From contig NZ_JAQQKW010000001.1 of assembly GCF_028550395.1 (NCBI RefSeq), positions 124,001 through 188,000 of the forward strand: DNA of 64,000 bases, read 5' to 3'. The notes under the pieces were generated by a model that saw only the letters and a list, made by a program, of their open reading frames with translations, searched no databases and was not told the origin of the DNA. This DNA comes from Asticcacaulis currens (GTDB taxonomy: Bacteria > Pseudomonadota > Alphaproteobacteria > Caulobacterales > Caulobacteraceae). Within the stretch, counting starts at the first letter, position 1. Every line of letters begins with the position of its first letter. Shown here piece after piece: positions 8,581 to 16,940 of this stretch. The translations under genes were made by a program, and so were the position numbers.

Positions 8581-10773
8581 TTAGTTATCCAAATAGTATT
8601 TGCTATATTCTTTATAGTAGTAGCCGGAGTCACCGTAACCGTACTTACCCTGTTCCTTAACGTCTACCTGAACAAGAGCCGCGCCAGCGATTTTTACGTC
8701 AGCCGCAACCAGTATTTCAGCCGCAGCCTGAACAGCGCGAGTCGGCGTTTGTCTCCAACGTACGAGCAAAGCCAAGAAATCCGCCTTACGGGCAAGAATT
8801 CGCGTATCTGCGACCGGCAATACCGGGGCGGTATCGAGTATGACAAAATCGAATTTCGCACGGAGCTGATCCAGAAGCTTGTCAAATTCGGCAGAGCCAA
8901 AAATATCGTGGGTTGTGATCGGATTGGTGGACAGCGGAAGGTAGGTCACCCCGGTCACTTCATCTTTGCGTAGGCTTTCTTCTAACGTAGCGGTGCCAGA
9001 CAGAACCTCAACTAGCCCCTTGTCATACGTCTTGCCGAAGACGGCAGTGAGACCGCTCCTACGCAAATCGCAGTCGACGAGGACGACGTTGTCGCCAGCC
9101 ATTGCGAAAGCCGCAGACAGACAAACCGAGGTTGTCGTCTTACCCTCTCCGGGCAAGGCCGAGGTGAGGGCGATCACCTTCGGCTGATTGTCTGGTGCAT
9201 AAAGCATTGCGGCGCGCAGATTACGGAAGCCCTCGGCAAATACCGATAATGACTTTTCCATGATGTAGCGGTGCGGGACCGGCTTTTTCTCTTTGCTCTT
9301 TAATAGGGTCGATTGCAAAGACGCGATGCTGGCTAGGTGGCGAATACCCAAGTGACTTTCGATATCCTTGCTCGTGACCAAACCTGAGTCCGTCGCGCGC
9401 CTCAACATCACAGCGCTGCCCGATGTAATAGCGGCGGCGGTAAAAGCCATCAGCAGCGAGACCGCCAGGTTGGGCGACGAGGGGCGCGTGGCGATCTTAG
9501 CATCGGATACTATTGAGGCATTTGACGTCTGAATGCCAGACTGGGTTGACGTTTGTTTTAAACGGTCGAGATAGGATTCGTACAACTGACGCGCAGATTG
9601 GGAGTTGAGCTCCAACTCGTTCAGCTTGACCATAGCTTTTGAATTGCTGACAAGCTGGCCTTGTGCACGACGCACAGAGCCTGAAATCGAGCCAGCCCTT
9701 TGGGCCTGAATGCGATCCTCAGCTTCCAAGTTAGACATGATACGCTGAATCTCAGCCTGAATTTGCGCGTTTATATCGGCTAACTGATTTGTGCCCTTGA
9801 TAATTTCCGGATGATTGGGGCCATAACGGCTGCGCAATTCCGCCAGACGGCTTGAAATTTGTGCGGCTTGCGTGCGTAAAGAGGAGACAACCGTCGAATT
9901 CAAAGATTCGCCGACGTCGTCGCCATTAGAGCCACTCGCCAATTGGCTTTGCGCCGTACGGAGACGAGCCGCGCTTTCGGCACGCTCAACTTGTACGCCC
10001 GCCAGTTGGCGCTTAAGGTCAGAGATTTCCTGCTCCGTCAGGGTCGAGCCCGTAGCGCTGAGCAGGTTATTGGCGATTTTATATTCCTGAACGGCCCGAT
10101 CTGCCTGTTCGACCTGCTTACGCAACGTCTCGATGCGTTCACTCAACCATCCGGTAGCTTGCTGGTTTAGCGCTTCGCGATTATCGATCTTCGCTTGCAG
10201 ATACGACCTTATCCAGGTGTTCGCAATCAATGCGGCCTTTTCTTTCGACGAACTCGTGAAGCTGACCTTGATCAGGCGTGTGGTAGTTATGCGCTCGATG
10301 CTTACCCGACTCAAAAGGCCGTCGGTAACAACCTGCTGACGCGACTGAGCGATATTGTCCCCGGAAGTGGACTTTGCACTATCTCCCTTGAACCAGCCTT
10401 TGACCGTATGAACGCCAAATCCTACTTTTGGTGTCCCTGCAAACTCAGGATCTTTATCGAGGGCCAGCTCTTTCGCCACGCGCTCGGCGACGGAGTTAGA
10501 CTTGAGAAGTTCAACCTCCGAGTCAATTTGTGCGGCATCAATCGGATCATCCGCCTGTGCCTGTCCAGGCACCTCAGTCTTAGCGCTGTTTGTAATCATC
10601 ACGCTCGCGCTCGATGTATATTGCGGTGTCTTAAAATAAGTTGCCGCAAACACGAGGGGAAACACGAGAATAAAGACGGCGATCAGGAGCTTAAAATATT
10701 TCCGAAAATCAGAGAATATATGCTCCAGATTCATGAAATCGTCTGGCTTGGCGCTATGATTCTTAAGAGACAT
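8581..10773 (-). CDS. Wzc/ExoP-type polysaccharide co-polymerase and tyrosine autokinase
   Basis: A 730-residue inner-membrane protein. It has a Wzz domain with a first membrane helix around residues 30-48, a long periplasmic coiled-coil region (residues about 190-400), a second helix near 440 and a cytoplasmic BY-kinase domain. Walker A is ALPGEGKTTT (about residue 540), Walker A' is VVLVDCDLRRSG and DTAPVLPVADT follows. The C-terminus is a tyrosine cluster (GYGDSGYYYKEYSKYYLDN), the usual autophosphorylation tail. It controls chain length and couples polymerisation to export. It follows the barrel gene (10822) and wza (12182) on the same strand, a classical export set. A later in-frame ATG (10734, MNLEHIFSDF) is an alternative start. 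Confidence 0.93.
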   Translation of the reverse strand: MSLKNHSAKPDDFMNLEHIFSDFRKYFKLLIAVFILVFPLVFAATYFKTPQYTSSASVMITNSAKTEVPGQAQADDPIDAAQIDSEVELLKSNSVAERVAKELALDKDPEFAGTPKVGFGVHTVKGWFKGDSAKSTSGDNIAQSRQQVVTDGLLSRVSIERITTTRLIKVSFTSSSKEKAALIANTWIRSYLQAKIDNREALNQQATGWLSERIETLRKQVEQADRAVQEYKIANNLLSATGSTLTEQEISDLKRQLAGVQVERAESAARLRTAQSQLASGSNGDDVGESLNSTVVSSLRTQAAQISSRLAELRSRYGPNHPEIIKGTNQLADINAQIQAEIQRIMSNLEAEDRIQAQRAGSISGSVRRAQGQLVSNSKAMVKLNELELNSQSARQLYESYLDRLKQTSTQSGIQTSNASIVSDAKIATRPSSPNLAVSLLMAFTAAAITSGSAVMLRRATDSGLVTSKDIESHLGIRHLASIASLQSTLLKSKEKKPVPHRYIMEKSLSVFAEGFRNLRAAMLYAPDNQPKVIALTSALPGEGKTTTSVCLSAAFAMAGDNVVLVDCDLRRSGLTAVFGKTYDKGLVEVLSGTATLEESLRKDEVTGVTYLPLSTNPITTHDIFGSAEFDKLLDQLRAKFDFVILDTAPVLPVADTRILARKADFLALLVRWRQTPTRAVQAAAEILVAADVKIAGAALVQVDVKEQGKYGYGDSGYYYKEYSKYYLDN

Positions 10774-10821
10774 GAGGGCTGAACTTAATCCAGGAACAAT
10801 GAGGGGATAGTTAGGTAAAGC

Positions 10822-12090
10822 CTAGTATTGCAAAACCAAGGCCACTCTAACTGAATTATCTGAATAATTTCGGAAGGCCTGGGCCCCACTTGAGTCATAC
10901 TTCTGGTGACCAACGTTCGCTCTGAGCGAAATGCGACGATTCATCAGGTATCTGGCACCGATAGAGATTGTGTCTCTGGTGTCTCTGCGGTCTATGCCAT
11001 TGAATTCATAAGACGCATGTTCATAGTCGCTCGATAGGATCAGGTTGCGCAACAGCTCGTGATCAACCGCGATACCCGCCGTAGACGCCAGCGCAGAGAC
11101 GGAGCCACCTACCGAGGGCGTATCGCTATACTGACGGCCGATTTTCCCAGTGACTGTGCTCAACTCCGTGGGAAACCATTCCAGCTTGCCGTTATAATAC
11201 GTATTGGTCAGCTTTCCGACGGATTGATTTTTGTAGTCTTGCGCGAGCGTACCAATCTGTATTTCACCCCGCGAGAGCGATCGAATTTCGAAACTGGTCC
11301 CCACCGAGAAGATCGCGCCGTCTGAGTCATTGATCGACGAAATGTCGTAGCGACGTTGATTGCTGGCACCATAGACAAAGAAGGAGACGCTCGGGCTCAT
11401 CGCGTAATCGATGCGGCCAGAAACGGTGGTTCCAGTCATATCGCGATAGCCTTGAGGGATCGTACCGCCGAGGAGAGAAGCGACGTCATCGTAAGATTCA
11501 TCTTCTGTATTAAGGCTACCAATGAAACGGACGCGATTTCCCACCAGAGTAAGGTCCAGACCTGCACGGGTCGTCGTGATCTTGACAGGCTTTCTGGCAT
11601 TCGGGTCAGCGAGGAAGCTTGCCCGCGACTCGTAGCCCGTTTCATGTGACAGATTGCCCGCGAGGCTTGCCGCAGAACTAATGTCCAAACGCCCTTGGGC
11701 GTTGAGGTTTAGCACGGCCGTATTTTCATTTGTCTCGCTGGCGTACTGGACGACCGTCGACTTGGCACCTAACGAAAGGGAGTGCCGCCCCCAATCTGAC
11801 GTTAAAACGACACCAGGCGTCAGTTCCAGGAACGCATCGCTCTTTTTGTTGGTGTCGGTATAGTAAACGTTATCCTTGTACCCCAGGCCGACACCAATTA
11901 CCGGCGTTACAACGAAACTACCCGCGCGCAAACCGAGCGGGGTAAATTCGGGCCTAGCGCGTTCTTCGACGCTCGTACTACGATCGCGGGAAAAATTATT
12001 ATCCCGGTTTTGAGCCATTGCCTGAGTCGACAGGCTGGCAACCAGCAGACCAGCGGTCGCCACGTATGTATAAAGATTGATTTTTTTCAT
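10822..12090 (-). CDS. Outer-membrane beta-barrel protein of an EPS export locus
   Basis: The frame is open from 12147, but the ATG at 12088-12090 is preferred. It follows GAGGGG directly upstream and begins MKKINLYTYVATAGLLVASLSTQAMAQ, a clean Sec signal peptide with an AMA-Q cleavage site. The rest (about 395 residues) shows alternating hydrophobic strands, little helix and a terminal aromatic strand ending VRVALVLQY, as in outer-membrane barrels. Alphaproteobacterial EPS loci often carry such a putative beta-barrel (BBP2-like) next to wza and wzc. It may be a channel or a docking partner for export. It lies between wza and wzc on the same strand. Confidence 0.75.
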   Translation of the reverse strand: MKKINLYTYVATAGLLVASLSTQAMAQNRDNNFSRDRSTSVEERARPEFTPLGLRAGSFVVTPVIGVGLGYKDNVYYTDTNKKSDAFLELTPGVVLTSDWGRHSLSLGAKSTVVQYASETNENTAVLNLNAQGRLDISSAASLAGNLSHETGYESRASFLADPNARKPVKITTTRAGLDLTLVGNRVRFIGSLNTEDESYDDVASLLGGTIPQGYRDMTGTTVSGRIDYAMSPSVSFFVYGASNQRRYDISSINDSDGAIFSVGTSFEIRSLSRGEIQIGTLAQDYKNQSVGKLTNTYYNGKLEWFPTELSTVTGKIGRQYSDTPSVGGSVSALASTAGIAVDHELLRNLILSSDYEHASYEFNGIDRRDTRDTISIGARYLMNRRISLRANVGHQKYDSSGAQAFRNYSDNSVRVALVLQY

Positions 12091-12181
12091 AGCCCCTCGC
12101 GGCAAGTATATGTGCAAACCCTCCCCCGCGTCGGCTTCGTCAGACATGAGGGAGAACTTGCATAGAATTATATAACGGCAA

Positions 12182-12817
12182 TTAGAAGTAACGTTCGGCT
12201 ACTCTAATGGTGTCTCCGGGTTGAATCATGATCGGAGACGAAAGCGAAACATCAACTTCCTTACTTTCGTTGGCGTGCTTAATGAAGACCTTCTTTTTAT
12301 TGGCCCTGTAGGTGTAGCCCGATGCGATCGCAACCGCTCGCTCAATTGTCATCCCATTGACATAGGGGTACTCGCCCGGCTTATTGACTTCACCAAAAAT
12401 ATAGAAGGGGCGGAAAGTCAGAACCTCAACATTCACACGCGGCGTGTTGAGATACCCCTGCTTAAGCGCATCGGCAATGCGGGTCTGCAACACTGATGAG
12501 GTGGCGCCGGACGCCTGTATTTCGCCGATCAGCGGTAGGGAAACCTTCCCCTCACCCGAAACGACAAATTCGCCGCTTAAATCCTGTTCGCCAAATACGA
12601 TGACACGAACCCGATCCCCAGGGCCGAGATTGTATTCATAAACTTGCTCCGGCCGCGCATGGGCGGCTGTGGGCGCCGCTTCCTGGGCAAGGGCCTGCAA
12701 CGGAAGAGTGCACAGGATCACCAGAGCCATCAGACCAAATGAGCAGGCAGTCGCAAACCATCTATGCAACATGTTTGAATCGTCCATATTATTGAGCTTC
12801 GCCATAGTCATATTCAA
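12182..12817 (-). CDS. wza: Polysaccharide export protein, short Wza/OPX type
   Basis: A 211-residue protein with an N-terminal hydrophobic signal (ACSFGLMALVILCTLPLQALAQ, cleavage after ALA). The poly_export domain starts at YNLGPGDRVRVIVFGEQDLSGEF, and one SLBB-like domain (FYIFGEVNKPGEYPYVNGMT) ends near GDTIRVAERYF. There is no lipobox Cys at the cleavage site, and the protein lacks the C-terminal amphipathic helix of E. coli Wza. It belongs to the short OPX group, which needs a separate outer-membrane partner. The neighbouring barrel at 10822 is a natural candidate. First gene of the minus-strand export operon. The start is uncertain because several in-frame ATGs lie within the first 16 codons and none has a strong ribosome site. 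Confidence 0.88.
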   Translation of the reverse strand: MNMTMAKLNNMDDSNMLHRWFATACSFGLMALVILCTLPLQALAQEAAPTAAHARPEQVYEYNLGPGDRVRVIVFGEQDLSGEFVVSGEGKVSLPLIGEIQASGATSSVLQTRIADALKQGYLNTPRVNVEVLTFRPFYIFGEVNKPGEYPYVNGMTIERAVAIASGYTYRANKKKVFIKHANESKEVDVSLSSPIMIQPGDTIRVAERYF

Positions 12818-12860
12818 CGGGCGAATGTCCAGACCGTAACAGTCAATACATTCATGAGGT

Positions 12861-12872
12861 CACAAATTTGTG
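12861..12872. promoter_or_regulatory. 12-bp perfect palindrome upstream of wza
   Basis: CACAAATTTGTG is perfectly symmetric and lies about 44 bp upstream of the wza start, a plausible operator position. No second copy was noticed upstream of the other EPS operons, so this is only a candidate. Confidence 0.3.
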
Positions 12873-13384
12873 CCTGATGCGAACTTCGCCGTCCCGACAC
12901 AGACATCGTGACACTTTGCAAGGTCCGTACCACCATTGTGCGGCAAGTACCAGTGATACGAGATTTTTGGTTTGACACCAAGAGGGTCGGACGCGCACTC
13001 GCCCAAAGTACAGGATATGTCCCAATTTTGTTGCACTTGTGTCACGCTGCATCCTTAGAAACCTCCCTTTGTCGATTTTAGGTTAGCCGTAGCCATCGCT
13101 CTTCTGGCGGTTTTGTTTCAGCGCGGGTCTTACTGATCGTGCTGGCACCACACCTCAGTGTGGCGCATTGACCTCAGACAGAAGTTTTCCGCTCAGCCAG
13201 CATCCGCTTCGAATGATTGCGATTGCAATCAGAACTAAGTTGTGTGCTGCAATTATCCCTAGACCGTCTCATATAGAGACTTATTTCTAACGCTGATGCC
13301 TGGCGAGTTTAGGTCTGTCTGTAACAGATTAGTCAGACCCTTTGCATATAACTCTACTTATTTCCAACGGACGGTCTACGCGTT
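12873..13384. other. Intergenic region between wza and glycosyltransferase copy 1
   Basis: A non-coding stretch with promoters for the divergent wza and glycosyltransferase operons. From 13107 onward it is copied sequence (see the 1402-bp repeat). Its first 30 bases are the last codons and stop of the sugar transferase gene at 16230. An inverted repeat TGATTGC/GCAATCA occurs at 13214-13231 and again at 17018-17035. Confidence 0.6.
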
Positions 13385-14508
13385 ATGAAAGTCGCTCTCG
13401 TACATTACTGGCTAGTTGGCATGCGCGGGGGCGAGCGGGTTCTCGAGGCACTGGCCGAACTCTATCCTGACGCCGACATCTATTGCCTCGTCGCCGACTT
13501 TGACAAACTCTCCCCCTTGCTGCGCAGTCGGCGCATATATACGTCCTTCCTTCAAAAAATGGGCGGCGCAAAGTTTTACCAGAAGCTGCTTCCCTTGATG
13601 CCAGCTGCCCTGGAATCCTTTGATCTCACCAGCTACGATCTCATCATCTCCTCAGAAGCAGGCCCTGCCAAAGGCATCATCCCGCGCCCGGATGCCATGC
13701 ACATCTGCTACTGCCATTCCCCGATGCGTTATATCTGGGATTTGTCCCACCAGTATTATAACTCGGCCGGCCCCTTAACACGGCTGTTCCTACGCCTGAC
13801 CGGACCATGGCTGAGAAGCTGGGATGTGACGACCGCTGCACGAGTCGACCATTTCATTGCCAACTCGACCTATGTCGCCAAGCGCCTGTGGCGGTTCTAT
13901 CGCCGCGAAGCCACCGTCGTACACCCCCCCGTGGACCTGGCACGCTTTGCCCCTCACCCGGAACCCGAAGACTTCTATCTCTGCGCGGGTCAGATCACGC
14001 CCTACAAGCGCATCGATCTTGCCGTAGACGTCTTCACCAAACTGAACAAGCCACTCATCGTGATTGGTTCCGGCGCCACCGAGAAGCTGAAGAAATCCGC
14101 AGGACCGACCATCAGGTTCCTGGGCAGCCTCTCCGACACAGAAATGGCCGATTATCTTGCACGCTGCCGCGCTCTCGTCTTCCCGGGCGTTGAGGACTTC
14201 GGCATCGTGCCCCTGGAGGCCATGGCCAGTGGCCGGCCCGTTGTCGCTTTCGGACGGGGCGGCGCCTGCGAAACCGTGCTCCATGGCCAGACCGGGCTTC
14301 TGTTCGATGAACAGTCACCGGAAAGCCTGACCCAGGCAGTCCTGGAAATGGAATATACCCATATGGACTATTCCCCGGAACGTCTGCGCGCCCATGCCGC
14401 ACAGTTCGACAAATCACGGTTTATCGTAAACCTGAAGGCAACACTCGACACCCTCCTCTCCGACGCCCCCGTCAAACCACGCCCACTCATGAAAGCCACT
14501 TCCGGCTT
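13107..14508 (+). repeat. 1402-bp direct repeat, copy 1 (derived copy)
   Basis: Matches 16911-18312 at a constant offset of 3804 bp. One difference was noticed, at 14498 (A here, G in copy 2). The match starts at GCGGTTTTG and ends within TCCGGCTT near the 3' end of the glycosyltransferase. Copy 1 begins with the last 30 bases of the sugar transferase gene (16230-16940), which belong to an intact gene only at copy 2. Copy 2 is therefore the source and copy 1 the insertion. Near-identity implies a recent event or ongoing gene conversion. Confidence 0.95.
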
Positions 14509-14539
14509 TAACGCGCGCTCCTCACATTCGGCCCTCTAA
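13385..14539 (+). CDS. Glycosyltransferase family 4, duplicated copy with altered C-terminus
   Basis: A 384-residue GT-B retaining enzyme. The N-terminal domain opens MKVALVHYWLVGMRGGERVLEAL, an acceptor loop has CYCHSPMRYIWD, and the C-terminal nucleotide-sugar domain has GQITPYKRID and GVEDFGIVPLEAMASGRPVVAF, which includes the E-x7-E motif. This subgroup often contains mannosyltransferases, but the donor is not proven. The sequence equals the gene at 17189 up to LMKA, then runs into unique DNA and ends TSGFNARSSHSAL instead of ASGLKRL. The altered tail lies outside the catalytic core, so the protein may still work. It is the derived copy of the repeat. Confidence 0.9.
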   Translation: MKVALVHYWLVGMRGGERVLEALAELYPDADIYCLVADFDKLSPLLRSRRIYTSFLQKMGGAKFYQKLLPLMPAALESFDLTSYDLIISSEAGPAKGIIPRPDAMHICYCHSPMRYIWDLSHQYYNSAGPLTRLFLRLTGPWLRSWDVTTAARVDHFIANSTYVAKRLWRFYRREATVVHPPVDLARFAPHPEPEDFYLCAGQITPYKRIDLAVDVFTKLNKPLIVIGSGATEKLKKSAGPTIRFLGSLSDTEMADYLARCRALVFPGVEDFGIVPLEAMASGRPVVAFGRGGACETVLHGQTGLLFDEQSPESLTQAVLEMEYTHMDYSPERLRAHAAQFDKSRFIVNLKATLDTLLSDAPVKPRPLMKATSGFNARSSHSAL

Positions 14540-14747
14540 CCCCCGCAGCTGGCCAAGGGGGATAGCCTGGCAAGCCCGAATTAACCTTTTATTCATCTTT
14601 TCTTTGACTCGGCCGATATCCCGGCCTATTTTTGTGCTCTGCACAATTTTCGGGGCCGCACTATTTCGAGCGCTTCTGATTTGTCCATTCGAAGCCGGAT
14701 TGCACGCCTATCAATTTTGCTTGTCCGCATTTTTTCCGGAGAATCTG

Positions 14748-15185
14748 ATGAGCCCCAGCACTGTTGTTTTTATCACAAGAATCTCCGTCGCCTTCTTGGT
14801 TTTAAGCATTATCTTCTTTGTTTTCAGCCCCTTTTCGGGACTGGAAAGAATGATCGGCCTGTCGGATCTTGAAGCTCATCTCTTGGCGATGTTTTCTCTG
14901 AGCTCGCTTGCGCAATTATCGGTTCCGTGGATGCGTCGGCGCGATATCGCCACCATTTGCCTGTGCTTTGCTGCCGTTATAGAAGTCGTCCAGCCCATTG
15001 TCGGCCGAGACGGGAACCTCCTTGATTTTTTCGTCGGCGGGTTTGGTGTGTTCATGAGTATTGCCCCAATGGTGGTGGAAGAAATTCGGCGGCGCGCTCG
15101 CGAAAGAGGACGCAAAGTGAGACGCAGCCGCTTTGATATGGCAAGTACGACGCGTGCGGGATCCTCACCGGAATCACGACGTTAG
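14748..15185 (+). CDS. VanZ-like membrane protein, copy 1
   Basis: The frame is open from TTG 14604, but ATG 14748 is preferred. It has GGAG 6 nt upstream, and the resulting MSPSTVVFITRISVAFLVLS aligns directly with the start of the paralogue at 54438. The 145-residue protein has about four membrane helices, a central LSDLEAHLLAMFSL segment like the VanZ family (D-K-x-x-H-x-x-x-F) and a basic tail. VanZ proteins were named for teicoplanin resistance, but most homologues are of unknown function and often sit in polysaccharide loci. It lies between the two copies of the glycosyltransferase repeat. Confidence 0.75.
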   Translation: MSPSTVVFITRISVAFLVLSIIFFVFSPFSGLERMIGLSDLEAHLLAMFSLSSLAQLSVPWMRRRDIATICLCFAAVIEVVQPIVGRDGNLLDFFVGGFGVFMSIAPMVVEEIRRRARERGRKVRRSRFDMASTTRAGSSPESRR

Positions 15186-15546
15186 GAAAGCTTGCCAGCG
15201 ATGAGAACCGGCACCAGACAATCTCGTCCCCTTGCCCTATGACGGAGAAAAAATGAAACACTAAATCGTAGTCCGCGCCATCGCGGCCATCTATGCGTTT
15301 GCCATAATTTTCGCCGCAAGCAATCGCGACAGCATGCCCACCCTCAAAATCTCGCGTTATTAATAAACAATGGTTATATTTTCATAAAATTAACTCACTT
15401 TTTTAACCACGTTATTTAAATTGTTCGGTTAACAACCCGAGAATAAATATTTATGATGCGTTAATATTATAAATAAAGCACGATAACATACAATCCATTA
15501 ACCGTCGCCATATAAAACTTGCACTTACGAACAAACGGAGTGCACC
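15186..15546. other. Intergenic, with a remnant of a very small gene
   Basis: The right half (15360-15520) is strongly AT-rich and probably carries the promoter of the small gene at 15547. At 15253-15363 a GGAG site, 5-nt spacing and ATG precede a frame that reads MKH, a TAA stop, then IVVRAIAAIYAFAIIFAASN and on to a stop at 15363. It looks like a short secreted or membrane peptide broken at codon 4. No other gene is visible. Confidence 0.35.
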
Positions 15547-15831
15547 ATGGGACAGAAGGCCCTAAAACACACAGCGACCGCCGATACAGGCGTCTTCACT
15601 CGGAAACGGGCCCTACGCCCTTTGGGCATCGCGTCGGAAGAAGGTGCCATGGGCAGCTTTTCTCCAGTGCATGAACTTCAGGCAAGGCTATCAAACGAAC
15701 TCTCGAAGCAACCCGCCTCGGCGGCAATCCGCGACCACAAAGCCTTTCTCATTGGTATGGGACTAATGATTGGCTCAAGCGCGGCGGCTTGGTTTGTTAT
15801 TGCGACAGTACTCACTGCCCTTGCCCACTAG
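15547..15831 (+). CDS. Small single-span membrane protein, unknown
   Basis: A 94-residue protein not recognised as a known family. It starts at ATG with GGAG 6 nt upstream. The first 75 residues are polar and partly helical (HELQARLSNELSKQP), and the C-terminus is one hydrophobic helix (FLIGMGLMIGSSAAAWFVIATVLTAL), so it should be tail-anchored with the bulk in the cytoplasm. It has an AT-rich upstream region and a strong intrinsic terminator right after it (15858-15891), so it is its own transcription unit. The role is unknown. Position inside the EPS locus, just before the priming transferase, is the only hint. Confidence 0.6.
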   Translation: MGQKALKHTATADTGVFTRKRALRPLGIASEEGAMGSFSPVHELQARLSNELSKQPASAAIRDHKAFLIGMGLMIGSSAAAWFVIATVLTALAH

Positions 15832-15857
15832 GGGCTGACATTTTAAGCCTGCTTCGC

Positions 15858-15891
15858 AAAAAAAGCTGCCGGTCTTCCCGGCAGCTTTTTT
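15858..15891 (+). terminator. Rho-independent terminator
   Basis: A 9-bp stem AGCTGCCGG / CCGGCAGCT with a 5-nt loop, preceded by a run of A and followed by six T residues. It ends the transcript of the small gene at 15547. The A-run and T-run make it potentially bidirectional. Confidence 0.9.
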
Positions 15892-16229
15892 GTGCTGAAA
15901 CAGTGCCAATAATATCACTTCGCGGCGCTCGCGCTTTCAATCGCAATGCGACAGAATTTTTTATTCGCAGTGCAGCACGATAAATGGTAACCTTAACTGC
16001 CTTAGTACTGCAGGGTTTTCGGTCAGTTCGCGTTTCCGACACTCCCTTACATGCGAAAAATTTTGAAGTTTCGCCTTTTTGGCGTGTCGGATTGAACGGT
16101 TCCCTGCATGGGTTAATTATTGAATTTTAGCCAACTGAGCTGGGGCCAGCTCCTTCATTCCGAAGTGGCACCTTTTTTGCGACCGTCAGGTGCACAAATC
16201 TTTTTTGTTACAGAATTGGACACAGGCAA
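15892..16229. other. Leader region of the priming transferase gene
   Basis: 338 bp between the terminator and the sugar transferase start, expected to hold that gene's promoter. No open frame of its own with a ribosome site was seen. Confidence 0.4.
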
Positions 16230-16940
16230 ATGAAGTACGAAACGCAGGCAGCAGTCGCATTCTCGGACGTCCCCCTGTCTCATGAACCGAAAATCAAGCG
16301 CAAGGCTGTCACTCGTCCGAAGCAGACGGCATCCGACCTGGCAATTCGTTTAAGTGATATCATTATTAGCGCCTTTACGATTCTGTTTCTGCTTCCGTCG
16401 TTGCTTTTTGTGGCAATGCTTGTGAAACTCCAAGATGGCGGCCCCGCCATTTACGGACAACGACGTATCGGTCTGAATGGGCGCGAGTTTCGCTGCCTGA
16501 AATTTCGCAGCATGCATGTAAATTCGGATGAGATTCTCGCCAAGCTTTTGCTTGAAGATCGAGAAGCTCGTGCCGAGTGGCAAGCGGATCATAAGCTGCG
16601 TAACGATCCGCGCATTACGGGCCTCGGCCGATTCCTGCGCAAGTCCAGCATCGATGAACTACCGCAGCTTTTTAACGTTCTTCGGGGTGAAATGAGCTTG
16701 GTAGGACCGCGTCCGATTGTCCGATCCGAAGTCTGCAAGTACGGCTCTTCCTTTGATCATTATACGTCTGTTGTCCCAGGCATTACGGGCCTGTGGCAAG
16801 TACTCGGCCGCAACGATGTAACCTACCGTCGCCGGGTTGCCCTTGATCGTTTGTACTCACAGCGCCGCACGTTGAAGCTTTACTTCCAGATCATTTTCAT
16901 GACGGTTCCTGCGGTTTTGTTTCAGCGCGGGTCTTACTGA
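16230..16940 (+). CDS. Undecaprenyl-phosphate sugar-1-phosphate transferase (ExoY/WcaJ family)
   Basis: A 236-residue priming enzyme that moves a sugar 1-phosphate from a UDP-sugar onto undecaprenyl phosphate, the first step of repeat-unit assembly. One hydrophobic helix lies around residues 43-65 ([23 protein letters not shown]). The catalytic domain contains [21 protein letters not shown], the [21 protein letters not shown] block and [14 protein letters not shown]. It is the short form without the N-terminal CoA-binding-like region, as in ExoY. The last 30 bases, from GCGGTTTTG, are also found at 13107, where they mark the edge of the duplication. A second, more distant priming enzyme is at 56128. 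Confidence 0.92.
   Translation: MKYETQAAVAFSDVPLSHEPKIKRKAVTRPKQTASDLAIRLSDIIISAFTILFLLPSLLFVAMLVKLQDGGPAIYGQRRIGLNGREFRCLKFRSMHVNSDEILAKLLLEDREARAEWQADHKLRNDPRITGLGRFLRKSSIDELPQLFNVLRGEMSLVGPRPIVRSEVCKYGSSFDHYTSVVPGITGLWQVLGRNDVTYRRRVALDRLYSQRRTLKLYFQIIFMTVPAVLFQRGSY

Noticed and set aside
13790-14284. Long reverse-strand frames inside the duplicated glycosyltransferase
   Set aside because: They are GC-rich antisense shadows with no ribosome site, and the forward frame encodes a clear GT4.
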